Assembly: GCA_945906105.1 (NCBI GenBank)
Contig: CAMDQO010000003.1
Coordinates: 62,001 to 126,000 of the forward strand
Length of the DNA: 64,000 nucleotides
DNA from: Novosphingobium sp. Chol11
GTDB taxonomy: Bacteria; Pseudomonadota; Alphaproteobacteria; Sphingomonadales; Sphingomonadaceae
Direction of reading: 5' to 3'
Numbering within the stretch: position 1 is the stretch's first letter; each line of letters starts with the position of its first letter. This document shows positions 8,224-17,380 of the stretch, piece by piece. The notes below the pieces were generated by a model. It did not search any database. It was not told the origin of the DNA and saw only the letters and a program-made list of their open reading frames with translations. Position numbers and translations under genes: made by a program.

Positions 8224-9438
8224 CTACCACACCAGCGGCAGGCTGACCGGCTGGATCATACCGAGATGGTATTCAATCTCGTGATCCGGTTTGACGCCAA
8301 ACTGGGAGATCCGGCTTACGAATTCCTCGATGGCAATGCGCATCTCGCGGCGGGCAAGGTGCATTCCCACGCACATGTGCGGGCCGAAGCCGAATGACAC
8401 ATGGCGGGGATTGCGATCAAACCGGATCTGGCCCGGCTCGGCAAACTCCTCGGGATCGCGGCCCGCCAGTGTGGTGTGTACCGCCACCTTGTCACCCGGC
8501 ATCATCCTGACGCCGCCGAATTCGGTTTCCTTTGTGCAAGTGCGAAACGTGGTGACTGCTGCATAGGCGCGCATCATCTCGTCAATCGCGTGCGGAATTT
8601 GCTTGGGATTGTCCTTGAGGTATTGCTGGTCCTGCGGATTGCGGGCGAGATGGACGAACTGGTTTCCCATGTTGGTGGACACCGTATCGAGCCCACCGAT
8701 GAACAGGTTGAAGGTGAAGCCCACCAGCTCATCATCATTGAGCTTGCGCCCATCAACTTCGACGCCAAGCGCATAGCTGATAATGTCACCGCGCGGATTC
8801 TTGCGGCGGTCTTCGATCTGTTCGCGCAGGAAACCAACCACATTGCGGGTGGCATCCGCGATTTTCCACATATCCATTTCGTGCAGCAAACCATATTCCC
8901 ATTCGAGGAATTGCTTGGTGTTGCTCAGCGGGAAATCCATCAGTTCAAGGAAAACCTTGATCGGGAATTCGAAGGCAAAATCGGCCATGAATTCGCAAGC
9001 GCCGCGTTCCCGGAAGGTCTCGATATATTCAACGGCATAGTTGCGGATACGGACTTCCAGCTTGGCCATGGCCGATGGCGTGAACAGCGGGTTGATGAAG
9101 GCGCGATACTTGGCGTGCTCGGGCGGATCGATCTCTACCGGCAGGTTGGTCCAGGTTTCGCCAACCAGCTTGGAAAAAGGTGAAAAGTCCTTGCTGGAGA
9201 AGGTTTCGGTATCAAAATAGATCTTCCGCAGATCTTCTACCCGGCGGACGATCCAGGCCGGGGAACCGCCCGGATAGGCATGGGGGGCATAAAAGATGCC
9301 TGGGCCTTCGTGGATGGCAGGTGCCCACTGGGCGAAGGGATCCTCACGCGTCGTCATACCGAAAACGTAAGGGAACGGGCGAACCAGAGCTGGCGGAACA
9401 TGATCCGGGATCACCGGTTCGGGAAACTGAATCTGCAT
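8224..9438 (-). CDS. cytochrome P450, P450cam-like
   Basis: This 404-residue protein is similar along its length to P450cam (CYP101): VPPALVRPFPY near the N-terminus, FPIKVFLELM, the I-helix GGLDTVSTN with the Asp-Thr pair for O2 activation, the ExxR motif EMMR, the heme loop FGFGPHMCVGMHLARREM (Cys356) and the terminal PVSLPLVW. It is a class I enzyme needing ferredoxin and reductase; candidates are encoded at 20320 and 22641. It is closely related to the P450s at 27294 and 32015. It is divergent from an HxlR regulator. Substrates of this clade are often terpenoids; that is inference here. Confidence 0.93.
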   Translation of the reverse strand: MQIQFPEPVIPDHVPPALVRPFPYVFGMTTREDPFAQWAPAIHEGPGIFYAPHAYPGGSPAWIVRRVEDLRKIYFDTETFSSKDFSPFSKLVGETWTNLPVEIDPPEHAKYRAFINPLFTPSAMAKLEVRIRNYAVEYIETFRERGACEFMADFAFEFPIKVFLELMDFPLSNTKQFLEWEYGLLHEMDMWKIADATRNVVGFLREQIEDRRKNPRGDIISYALGVEVDGRKLNDDELVGFTFNLFIGGLDTVSTNMGNQFVHLARNPQDQQYLKDNPKQIPHAIDEMMRAYAAVTTFRTCTKETEFGGVRMMPGDKVAVHTTLAGRDPEEFAEPGQIRFDRNPRHVSFGFGPHMCVGMHLARREMRIAIEEFVSRISQFGVKPDHEIEYHLGMIQPVSLPLVW

Positions 9439-9581
9439 CGCCCTACTCCATGAATTTCGTGATCATGACCTGCGGGTTTGGATAGCGATTGACGATCACT
9501 TCCAAGCCTGCCGACTTTCATTTGCATCAATTATCGGCTAACATGATTTTCAACAAGTAGAATGAAATTTGGTGGGTTAGT

Positions 9582-9932
9582 ATGTTTAAGATGACTATTG
9601 TGAAAAACCGCGAAGTCAAAGCCGGCGAATACGCAGATTTGCGCAAGGCTTTGACGATGATTGCCGGGAAGTGGAAACTGGAAATTCTCTGGCTGCTCTA
9701 TCACCGCACCCATCGCTTCGGTGAATTGCTGCGCACAATTCCTGGCGTGACGCAGCATATGCTGACCCGCCAATTGCGCGAGCTGGAAGCCGATGGGCTG
9801 GTGACGCGCAAAGTCTTTGCCGAAGTCCCGCCGCGCGTCGAATACAGTATGACCGAGGCAACCAAGGCGCTGGAGCCAACGATAAAATCGCTGATGGAGT
9901 GGTGGCAGCAATTCGGCAAAGCCGCGCCGTGA
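9582..9932 (+). CDS. HxlR-family transcriptional regulator
   Basis: This 116-residue winged-helix protein has the family signature MIAGKWKLEILWLL...HRFGELLRTIPGVTQHMLTRQLRELEADGLV. The N-terminal Cys used by redox-sensing HxlR proteins is absent and the protein has no Cys at all, so a ligand- or partner-based signal is more likely. It is divergent from the P450 at 8224-9438 with a 143-bp gap, the usual arrangement for a local regulator. The 9,439-9,581 gap carries TTTGGATAG at 9477-9485, a core shared with other promoters in the region. Confidence 0.85.
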   Translation: MFKMTIVKNREVKAGEYADLRKALTMIAGKWKLEILWLLYHRTHRFGELLRTIPGVTQHMLTRQLRELEADGLVTRKVFAEVPPRVEYSMTEATKALEPTIKSLMEWWQQFGKAAP

Positions 9933-9943
9933 TATTGGCCATG

Positions 9944-11122
9944 CTACCAGCGCCGCCGCAGTTGCACCCCGCGCCGCCGCGCACGTAACTGGTTTTCGCG
10001 CAAGTCAGGTGACACTTCAGGTGTGTCGGCTGGAAGCTGCGCGCGCAGATCAGCCAGAGCGACCGGTCTGAGCACTGGTGCTGGCCCGCTGCTCGCCTCG
10101 GTCCAGCGCAGCATGATGGCGCCTTCACTGTTACCGCCGGGATCGAGCCAGTTGGGCACACCGGGATCTTCCAGCGCGATTACCGCACGGAAACGCCCAT
10201 CGCTGTCGATCCGCGCCTGCCCACCGTTCAGGCTGGACTGGCGGTTCATCCAGTCCACGCTGTTCCACAGCATGTCGGATAGCTGAACGTTCCAGTAGCG
10301 AACCTGATCCGGCAGTTCGGATTCCAGCAGCAGAACCTTGCCCGGCACCAGCCGGAACAGCCCCTGATAATAATGCTGGCCCTGCACGCCGCCCTGCCCG
10401 GCCCAGTCATCGTGCTCAAGCCGGTTCCAAAGTTCTTTCTTGCGCTGCGCCGCGATAAAACCCAGCGCCATGCCGGACAATCGCTTGGGATAAGCCGCCA
10501 GCGCAGCGAGGCGCTCGGTGATTTCGGCAGCAGACCGGCGGCGTGGGCTATGGGCCTTGTCGATCCGCTCGATGGCAATGCGCGCCTCGCGGCCGGCTCC
10601 CCAGTCATAACTCGCCTGCCGCAGCGACAGCGAGCGGGCGGAAGGATCGAGGCGGTGCCAGTCGCCAGACCAGTCCACAGGCTTTTCGGCGCTGAGCAGC
10701 AGCGAGAAGCGCCCCTGAACGTCCAGCTTCAAAGTGTCGAAATCCAGCAGGCCAAGCGACGGCCCCGGTGTATCCATCACCCCCAGCCCGCCCGCGGTAA
10801 TGTCCATCAGCAGGAACAGCCCTTCGCCGCGTTCACCAGTCAGGAGATAGCTGCCGGTGCCATCAATCGTCGCCGTGCCATAGATGAAATCGGGGTTGGT
10901 GCCGACGCAGTGCAGATGAGTGCTGACGGCGGGAACGAAATCGGGGAAATCGGCATCGGCAAAGGCGGTAAACCAGCCCGATGCCAGAGTCATCCAGAAC
11001 AGCCGCTCTGCTTCTGCTGCGGCTTGCGGATCGGCGGGATCGGCCAGCAGGCCCAGCAGGTCAGACGTGCCGCTGAACGAGGCGATCCGCTCTTCCCAAG
11101 AGCTTTTTGGCCAGCCGCTCAT
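9944..11122 (-). CDS. DUF1214-type protein
   Basis: This 392-residue protein has a C-terminal half (LESELPDQVRYWNVQLSD, then NSVDWMNRQSSLNGGQA and a DPGVPNWLDPGG segment) matching the DUF1214 pattern seen in many catabolic clusters. No membrane span or cofactor motif is visible. Its start overlaps the sulfotransferase stop by 4 bases, so the two are co-expressed leftward. The biochemical role of DUF1214 in such clusters is not established; it has been annotated without proof as a carotenoid- or steroid-associated domain. Confidence 0.7.
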   Translation of the reverse strand: MSGWPKSSWEERIASFSGTSDLLGLLADPADPQAAAEAERLFWMTLASGWFTAFADADFPDFVPAVSTHLHCVGTNPDFIYGTATIDGTGSYLLTGERGEGLFLLMDITAGGLGVMDTPGPSLGLLDFDTLKLDVQGRFSLLLSAEKPVDWSGDWHRLDPSARSLSLRQASYDWGAGREARIAIERIDKAHSPRRRSAAEITERLAALAAYPKRLSGMALGFIAAQRKKELWNRLEHDDWAGQGGVQGQHYYQGLFRLVPGKVLLLESELPDQVRYWNVQLSDMLWNSVDWMNRQSSLNGGQARIDSDGRFRAVIALEDPGVPNWLDPGGNSEGAIMLRWTEASSGPAPVLRPVALADLRAQLPADTPEVSPDLRENQLRARRRGVQLRRRW

Positions 11123-12252
11123 ATGAAATCGCCGTAGGTTTCTATGTAATCAGCATAAACTGACTCCACCTGCTCACGCGTCAGGCCATAATCCGACAGC
11201 TCATATTTATGCTGGCCATGCTTGTCCGAAGGGTTCGCCGCCCACCAGTTGCTGACGGCGGCTTGGGTTTCGGCGCTGAAATCCATGTCCGCGTGGGCAT
11301 AAACCTGCCGCACTGCAGCGACCGGATCGGCGACAATGTCCTTGAACCGCAGATCAAGCACTTTCACCTGAGGATTGGCCTTGCGCCATGCCATCGATGC
11401 CACTTGCCCATCATGCCACAGATGCAGCAATTCCTGCCCCAGTGCAGCGCGATCAATCGCCTTGAAGCTGATGCAGCGGATAACCTCGATCAGGCGAGAG
11501 ATAGAGGCCATCACCGTTACCGGATCGCGGTGCGGCTGAACCAGCACTGCATCGGGATAGGCACTGAACAGCTCGGGCAGATGATAAGCGTGTTCCTGAA
11601 CTTTCAGCACCCAGCGCGAGCGCGGGTTCTTCCATGACAGGTGCTGGAGCCACATCTTGTGAACCTGATAGCCGAAACGCGTGTCAGCCTGCCTATACCA
11701 TTCATAATAGCCCGGCAGACTGAACAGCATCGTCGGGTTAATCCCCTGAAACGCGGTTTCCAAAATCATGCCGCACTCCTGCGGAATGCGCGCGCCGATC
11801 GGGTGCGCCTTCAGCACATCAGCCCATGCCCCGGTGAAGTTCGCAGCGACATAGGCATCGAAACCATCGGCGCGCGGGTCGGTATCGAAGGTTGCGGCAT
11901 CAGGCGGCGGTGATGGTGCCGCCACTTCCCATTGCAGCGGCGTGCGCACCTTCGCGTCGGCACCGATCAAGGAGTGCAGGATCGATGTTCCGCAGCGCGG
12001 CAGACCAAGGATGAACACAGGTCGTTCGATCTTGACCTCGGCAATCTCAGGATACTTGGCGCGGTCCGCAACGATAGCCGCCAGTCGCGAAAGGTTGTCA
12101 CGAAACTGTGCCAGCGCACGCTCCCTGCCATCGCTGGTCAAGCCCGTTTCCGCTTCCAGCGCGGTCAGGGCGGCTGAGAGACCGGGGTATGTACTTGCGG
12201 CGATTTCGCCAGTCAGGCCCGCTTCGGCGAGCATAATTTCTGCTGTAATCAT
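11119..12252 (-). CDS. PAPS-type sulfotransferase family protein
   Basis: The protein has 377 residues. The 5'-phosphosulfate loop is FILGLPRCGTSILHSLI (near residues 79-95) and the 3'-phosphate motif is VQPHRDPVTVMASISRL in the second half, as in the bacterial Sulfotransfer_3 group. Such enzymes move sulfate from PAPS to hydroxyl groups. It heads a two-gene leftward operon with the DUF1214 gene and is divergent from the SDR-GMC-ALDH operon. A sulfotransferase in a degradative cluster is unusual; it may mask or solubilise a hydroxylated intermediate. That role is inference. Confidence 0.8.
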   Translation of the reverse strand: MITAEIMLAEAGLTGEIAASTYPGLSAALTALEAETGLTSDGRERALAQFRDNLSRLAAIVADRAKYPEIAEVKIERPVFILGLPRCGTSILHSLIGADAKVRTPLQWEVAAPSPPPDAATFDTDPRADGFDAYVAANFTGAWADVLKAHPIGARIPQECGMILETAFQGINPTMLFSLPGYYEWYRQADTRFGYQVHKMWLQHLSWKNPRSRWVLKVQEHAYHLPELFSAYPDAVLVQPHRDPVTVMASISRLIEVIRCISFKAIDRAALGQELLHLWHDGQVASMAWRKANPQVKVLDLRFKDIVADPVAAVRQVYAHADMDFSAETQAAVSNWWAANPSDKHGQHKYELSDYGLTREQVESVYADYIETYGDFI

Positions 12253-12288
12253 GCCCCAAGGCTAGGCCTGCAAAAAGCCGCCTCACCC

Positions 12289-12303
12289 GTCTTGGGATAG
12301 GGG
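12289..12303 (+). promoter_or_regulatory. candidate shared operator (GTCTTGGGATAGGGG)
   Basis: It lies 48 bp before the ATG of the SDR at 12351. It matches 13 of 15 bases with a site in the promoter region before the LLM gene (17307-17321). Related GGATAG cores occur in other promoter regions of the cluster. Confidence 0.35.
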
Positions 12304-12350
12304 CGGACACTGTATGGCGCGGCAATTCATCATGGCTGGGAGAACTGGCA

Positions 12351-13124
12351 ATGAAGCTCGATCTGAACCAAGTCTATAATCTGCGCGGCAAGGCCGTGAT
12401 CGTCACCGGAGCTGCTCAGGGAATGGGCGAGGCCATGGCGCGCGCCTTTGCCGGTGCGGGCGCGAAGGTGATGCTGGCGGACATCAGCGGCGATCAGGTT
12501 GCAGCGGTGGCACAGGACATTGGCGGCGATGCTGCGGCCATGACGGTCATTATGGCCGACGAGGCCAGTATCATCGAACTGGTGAAGGCAGCGCGCGCAA
12601 AATTCGGGCGGCTCGATATTCTGGTCAACAATGCGGGCGTGCAGCACCGCCGGATGCTGGAAGATACCGATCTGGCCTATTGGGACCAGACACTCGACAT
12701 CAACCTGCGCGGGGTGATGTTGGCCATGCGTGAAGCGGTGGCGGTAATGCGGGCGGATGGCACCAAGGGGGCAATCGTTAATATCGCCTCGAACAGTGCG
12801 TTTCATCCGATGGCCCCCAGCCTGATGGCCTATGCAGCGAGCAAGGCGGGCGTTGTCTCCATCACGCGATCGGCGGCGATGGAAGTGGCCAAGGGCGGCA
12901 TCCGCGTGAACGCTGTTTGCCCCGGAAACACCACCACCCCGGGCCAAGGCACCGCCAGCGGACCGGGCTTCCCGCCCGAAGTAATCGCCAAATTCATGCC
13001 ACCACTCGGCCGCCCCGGCAGGCCCGATGAAATCGCCGCCGCCGTGCTGTTCCTCGCATCCGACGCAGCAAGTTATATCACCGGCCAGACGCTGATTGCC
13101 GATGGCGGACACCTGATCGGTTAG
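12351..13124 (+). CDS. short-chain dehydrogenase/reductase
   Basis: This 257-residue classical SDR has the cofactor motif GAAQGMG, NNAG, active-site Ser in NIASNS, YAASK, and the C-terminal ITGQTLIADGG. Asp after the second strand (LADIS) favours NAD(H). It is first in an operon with a GMC oxidoreductase and an aldehyde dehydrogenase, which suggests stepwise oxidation of alcohol functions to acids. Specific substrate unknown. Confidence 0.9.
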   Translation: MKLDLNQVYNLRGKAVIVTGAAQGMGEAMARAFAGAGAKVMLADISGDQVAAVAQDIGGDAAAMTVIMADEASIIELVKAARAKFGRLDILVNNAGVQHRRMLEDTDLAYWDQTLDINLRGVMLAMREAVAVMRADGTKGAIVNIASNSAFHPMAPSLMAYAASKAGVVSITRSAAMEVAKGGIRVNAVCPGNTTTPGQGTASGPGFPPEVIAKFMPPLGRPGRPDEIAAAVLFLASDAASYITGQTLIADGGHLIG

Positions 13125-13134
13125 GGGCGACACC

Positions 13135-14733
13135 GTGCCGGAAATCTATGATTACATCATTGTCGGAGCAGGCTCTTCGGGATGCGTGCTGGCCAACCGC
13201 TTGTCCGAAAACCCGAAAACCCGCGTTCTGCTGCTGGAAAGTGGCCCCGATGACAAAAGCCCGCTGATCCGCATGCCGCGCGGCGTCGGTAAATTGCTCG
13301 ATCCAAATAATCCGCACGTCTTTGCCTATCCGGTAACGCCAGCGGGCAACCAGCCGCAGGAGCTATGGCTGAAGGGGCGCACTGTCGGCGGATCCAGCTC
13401 GATCAACGGCATGGTCTATATGCGCGGGAGCCCGCAGGACTATGACGATTGGTCCAAGGCTGGTTGCACTGGTTGGGGCTGGGACCGGATCGGCGCGCAC
13501 TATGTGAAGCTGGAAGATCACGTGCTGGGTGCCGATGAATGGCGCGGCACTGGCGGTCCTCTCAAAATCTCACGCATGCCCATGGGCAATCCGCTGTGCC
13601 AGGCGATCCTTGATGCGGCGGGTGAACTGGGTGTGCCTGAGGTTGAGGATATCAACCACATCGATGTCGTCGCCGATCAGGGCATGGGATACCAGACGAT
13701 CACCACCTTCAAGGGCAAGCGCTTTTCCGCCGCCCGCGCCTTCCTCGATCCGGTGCGCAGCCGACCCAATCTGGATATCCTCACCGGAGTTCGCGCCGAA
13801 AAGATCCTGTTCGACGGCAAGCGGGCCAGCGGCGTGCAACTGGCGGACCGCACTGCCCTCTGCCGGGGCGAAGTGATCCTCAGCGCCGGCGCCGTCGAAT
13901 CGCCCAAACTGCTCGAACTGTCCGGGATCGGTGACAGCGAACGCCTGAAGGCATTGGGTATAGAGCCGCTGTACCACAGCCCGCTGGTTGGCGAAAACCT
14001 GCGCGAGCATCGCTATATGGCGATGGACTGGCGAGTAAGTGGGCATAGTTCCAACCAGAGCTTACAAGGGCTTGGTCTGATCGCCTCGGTCTTGCGCTAT
14101 TTCCTGCTCTCCAACGGCCCGATGACCGATGCTGCTCACGAAGTTGGCGGCTTTATCAAAACACGGCCAGAGCTTGACCGGCCCGACGCGCAGATCGGCT
14201 CGATGCTGGTGACGATGGGGGTGAATGACGCCGGGAAGGTCACTCTCGGCAAAGAGCCCGGCATGCGCGTGCTGGGCTATTTCACCCGGCCGGAAAGCCG
14301 GGGCTGGACACATATCACCTCGCCCGATGCGGCAACTATGCCCGCAATCAACGCCAACCACTTTGCTGAGGAGATTGACCGGCAAACGGCGCTGGACCTG
14401 TTCAAATGGCTGCGACGCCTCGGCGAACAACCAGCCTTGGCCAAATGGATAGTCGAAGAAACCGGCGCGGGTGCGGAGATGCGCAGTGATGAAGCCATCC
14501 TTGCCAACCTGCTCAAGTTAGGCGGCACCAGTTTTCACATCGCCGGCACTGCCGCGATGGGCGCAGACGAGACCAGCGTGCTCGATCCACAGCTACGCGT
14601 GCGCGGGATCGAAGGCCTGCGCGTCTGCGACACCTCGATCATGCCCAGCCTCGTTTCCGGCAACACCAACGCCCCCGCCATGGCCATTGCCATGAATGCG
14701 GCGGACATGATCCTTGCGAAAGCCCCTTCCTGA
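13135..14733 (+). CDS. GMC-family FAD alcohol oxidoreductase
   Basis: This 532-residue protein starts at GTG 13135. The N-terminal FAD motif is VGAGSSGCVLANRLSE, followed by a GMC signature around GGSSSINGMVYMRG. The C-terminal active site has His468 (SFHIAGTAAMG) and Asn510/512 (SGNTNAP). GMC enzymes of this bacterial group are choline- or alcohol-dehydrogenase-like and oxidise primary alcohols to aldehydes. Its stop overlaps the ALDH start (TGATG), so aldehyde product can pass straight to the next enzyme. Good family confidence; substrate inferred. Confidence 0.92.
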   Translation: MPEIYDYIIVGAGSSGCVLANRLSENPKTRVLLLESGPDDKSPLIRMPRGVGKLLDPNNPHVFAYPVTPAGNQPQELWLKGRTVGGSSSINGMVYMRGSPQDYDDWSKAGCTGWGWDRIGAHYVKLEDHVLGADEWRGTGGPLKISRMPMGNPLCQAILDAAGELGVPEVEDINHIDVVADQGMGYQTITTFKGKRFSAARAFLDPVRSRPNLDILTGVRAEKILFDGKRASGVQLADRTALCRGEVILSAGAVESPKLLELSGIGDSERLKALGIEPLYHSPLVGENLREHRYMAMDWRVSGHSSNQSLQGLGLIASVLRYFLLSNGPMTDAAHEVGGFIKTRPELDRPDAQIGSMLVTMGVNDAGKVTLGKEPGMRVLGYFTRPESRGWTHITSPDAATMPAINANHFAEEIDRQTALDLFKWLRRLGEQPALAKWIVEETGAGAEMRSDEAILANLLKLGGTSFHIAGTAAMGADETSVLDPQLRVRGIEGLRVCDTSIMPSLVSGNTNAPAMAIAMNAADMILAKAPS

Positions 14734-16220
14734 TGACTGTTCCTTACACCAATATCACCCGCCTGTTCATCGATGGCAGCTGGGTTGCTCCCGAAGCTGG
14801 CAGCGAAGCGGTGATCAATCCAGCGACCGGTGCGGTGATCGGCCATGCCCCGCTGGCCAGCATGGCGCAGGTTGAAGCGGCCATCGCCGCTGCCCGGCAG
14901 GCCTTTGACCACGGCCCCTGGCCAAGCATGACCATGGATGAGCGCGCGGACGTGATGCAGCGCATGGTCGATGCCTTGCGGGCGCGGGCTGCCGATATTG
15001 CCGCCCTGATCGTCGCTGAAGTGGGCTGCGCGCAGCACATTACCCACGGGATGCAGGTCGCCAATCCGATCAACCATCTGGTCGCCGCCATCGCCTCTGC
15101 CCGCCGGGAAGAAACCGAGCGGCTGCCGATCGACATCACCCCTAACATGTTCGTGCCAGGTGGTCCGCAGTCAATCGGCGGCACCACCGTGGTGCGTGAA
15201 CCATTCGGCGTGGTCAGCGCCATCACCGGCTATAATTTCCCCTTCCTGCTCAACCTCGCCAAGATCACCCCCGCTCTGCTGGCGGGCTGCACGATGGTGC
15301 TGAAACCGTCGCAGTTCACGCCCTATTCGGCACTGCTGTTTGGCGAGATCTGCGAAGAGATCGGCCTGCCCAAGGGCGTGCTCAATGTTGTCACCGGCGG
15401 CATTGCCGAGGGGCAGTTGCTCTGCACCGATGAGCGCGTGGACATGGTCACTTTCACCGGCTCCGAAGGCGTTGGCGCGGCAATCATGGCGCAGGCGGCA
15501 CCGACGCTGAAGAAAGTGCATCTCGAACTCGGCGGCAAATCCGCGATGATCGTGCGCCACGATGCCGATGTGCAGCGCGCCGCCGCAATGGCGGTGGGCT
15601 ATCTCTCGGTCAACGCCGGGCAAGGCTGCGCCATCCCCACGCGCCTGCTGGTCCACAACTCGATCCGCCCGGCATTTGCCCAGATTGCCAAGGCAGTAGC
15701 GGCGCAGATCAAGCTTGGTGATGCCGCTGACCCCACAGTCACCATGGGGCCGCTGATCCGCGAAAGCCAGCGCACCAAGGTTGAGCACTACATCGCCAGC
15801 GGGAAAGCAGCAGGCGCGACCCTGCTGTGCGGCGGCGGCAGGCCCGCCGGATTGGAAAATGGCTTCTTCACCGACCTGACACTGTTCGACGATGTCACCA
15901 ACGACATGGCCATCGCGCAGGACGAAATCTTCGGGCCTGTTGGATGCATCATCGGCTTTGACAGCGATGAGGAAGCCATCGCCATCGCCAACGCTTCACG
16001 TTACGGCCTCAACGGTGCCATCGAAACCGCTGACGCCGCCACCGGCTATGCCATGGCCATGCGCATCCGCGCGGGCAGCGTATCCCTCAATGGCGGCACC
16101 GGCACGATGAGCTATGCGCCTATTGGTGGCTACAAGCGCTCAGGTGTTGGCCGCGAATACGGTCCGAACTGGCTGCGCGAATACCAGCATGAGAAGTCGG
16201 TGTTTTACCCGATTGGGTGA
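14733..16220 (+). CDS. NAD(P)-dependent aldehyde dehydrogenase
   Basis: This 495-residue ALDH has the cofactor region ITGYNFPFLLNLAKITPAL, the Glu of LELGGKSA, the catalytic Cys299 in NAGQGCAIP, and a normal C-terminus (GGYKRSGVGREYG). It oxidises an aldehyde to an acid, most simply the product of the coupled GMC oxidoreductase upstream. The pair would turn a hydroxylated methyl group, such as a P450 product, into a carboxylate. That coupling is inference from the 1-base overlap. Confidence 0.93.
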   Translation: MTVPYTNITRLFIDGSWVAPEAGSEAVINPATGAVIGHAPLASMAQVEAAIAAARQAFDHGPWPSMTMDERADVMQRMVDALRARAADIAALIVAEVGCAQHITHGMQVANPINHLVAAIASARREETERLPIDITPNMFVPGGPQSIGGTTVVREPFGVVSAITGYNFPFLLNLAKITPALLAGCTMVLKPSQFTPYSALLFGEICEEIGLPKGVLNVVTGGIAEGQLLCTDERVDMVTFTGSEGVGAAIMAQAAPTLKKVHLELGGKSAMIVRHDADVQRAAAMAVGYLSVNAGQGCAIPTRLLVHNSIRPAFAQIAKAVAAQIKLGDAADPTVTMGPLIRESQRTKVEHYIASGKAAGATLLCGGGRPAGLENGFFTDLTLFDDVTNDMAIAQDEIFGPVGCIIGFDSDEEAIAIANASRYGLNGAIETADAATGYAMAMRIRAGSVSLNGGTGTMSYAPIGGYKRSGVGREYGPNWLREYQHEKSVFYPIG

Positions 16221-16226
16221 GCGCCA

Positions 16227-17258
16227 CTACAATCCCTGCGCCGCCCCCAGCACCCCAGCCGCAAAGCAATCCATCGCCGCCTCGCGCTGGGCCGGATTAC
16301 CGATCCCCCACGCGAGGTCCACCACGCCGACCCCGCAATCGCGGATCGCCTCCATCTTGCCTTTGAGGGTTTCCGGTCCGCCAACGAAATAGGGTTCCAG
16401 AACGAGCGGCACCACTGGCGGGCCGCCCATTGTTTTCTGCTGAATTTGCGCCTGTTCGGCGGCCTTTGCCCCGAAGAACGCGCCCATATCGTCCATCGCC
16501 TTGGTGTCGCTTTGGGCTGCATAGGCGATGCCGCGATAGATGACATGCTCCGGCCCCGGCTGCCAACCTGCATTGGCCGCCTCGGCATGGTAAAGCTTCA
16601 CCCATTCGCGCACCACTTCGGGCGGCGCAAAGGAGAATGCGATGCCCATGTGGCGGGCAGCGGCGAAGCGCACCGATTCATCGCTGTTGCCCGAACCGAA
16701 AATCGGCGGATGCGGCGTCTGCACGGTCTTGGGCCAGACCGAAACGGTGCTGAACTGATACTGCGCGCCAGCCCAGGCAAACGGCTCGTCCGATGTCCAG
16801 GCCTTGACGATCAGGTCAATTCCTTCCTGCGTCATCGCGCGCGTGGCGGCGGCATCGGTATCATAGGTCTGGTGTTCATTCGGCGTGCCGCGCAGGAACA
16901 GCACGACCAAGCGCCCACCGCTGAGCATATCGACCATCGCCAATTCCTCAGCAAGGCGAACTGGGTTTGACAGCGGCACGAGAGGCCCGAGAAGGGCAAT
17001 CTTGGCACGGCTCGTCACTTGTGCCAGCGCGGCTGCCATCACGCAGGGGTTAGGCGTCATGATATAGGGCGCATAATGATGTTCGGACAGGCTGACCCAA
17101 TCAAAGCCCAGCGCATCAGCCTTGCGCGCCATGGCAAGGCTATGGGCGAACGAGGCCTGTGCCACATCCCGCTGGCAATAGCCGGGTTCGGCCGGCCACA
17201 CTTCAAGGCCCGGCGCCGGTCCATCGTAACCTGTCATGCAAAGACTTGATACCAGCAT
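16227..17258 (-). CDS. LLM-class flavin-dependent oxidoreductase
   Basis: This 343-residue protein follows the bacterial luciferase-like TIM barrel pattern: DALGFDWVSLSEHHYAPY, ALLGPLVPLSNPVRLAEELAMVDMLSGGR, and the substrate/FMN region PIFGSGNSDESVRFAA. These enzymes use reduced FMN supplied by a separate reductase to oxygenate substrates, including Baeyer-Villiger reactions. It is transcribed leftward and convergent with the ALDH, and divergent from the SnoaL gene at 17381. No flavin reductase gene was seen in the window. Confidence 0.88.
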   Translation of the reverse strand: MLVSSLCMTGYDGPAPGLEVWPAEPGYCQRDVAQASFAHSLAMARKADALGFDWVSLSEHHYAPYIMTPNPCVMAAALAQVTSRAKIALLGPLVPLSNPVRLAEELAMVDMLSGGRLVVLFLRGTPNEHQTYDTDAAATRAMTQEGIDLIVKAWTSDEPFAWAGAQYQFSTVSVWPKTVQTPHPPIFGSGNSDESVRFAAARHMGIAFSFAPPEVVREWVKLYHAEAANAGWQPGPEHVIYRGIAYAAQSDTKAMDDMGAFFGAKAAEQAQIQQKTMGGPPVVPLVLEPYFVGGPETLKGKMEAIRDCGVGVVDLAWGIGNPAQREAAMDCFAAGVLGAAQGL

Positions 17259-17306
17259 CGCGCCAATTCCTCCTTAGGCAATGGCTAGGTTGGATTGCCG
17301 ATGAAT

Positions 17307-17321
17307 CCCCTATCCAAAGAG
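17307..17321 (-). promoter_or_regulatory. candidate shared operator (minus strand CTCTTTGGATAGGGG)
   Basis: It lies 48-49 bp before the LLM start codon in the same relative orientation and spacing as the related site before the SDR at 12351. The plus strand here also shows CCCCT/AGGGG symmetry (17307-17324). Confidence 0.35.
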
Positions 17322-17380
17322 GGGCCAAGCGTTCTGTGCGTGATCTAGGTTTTCACCAAAGCAGAACGAGGAATTTGGGG

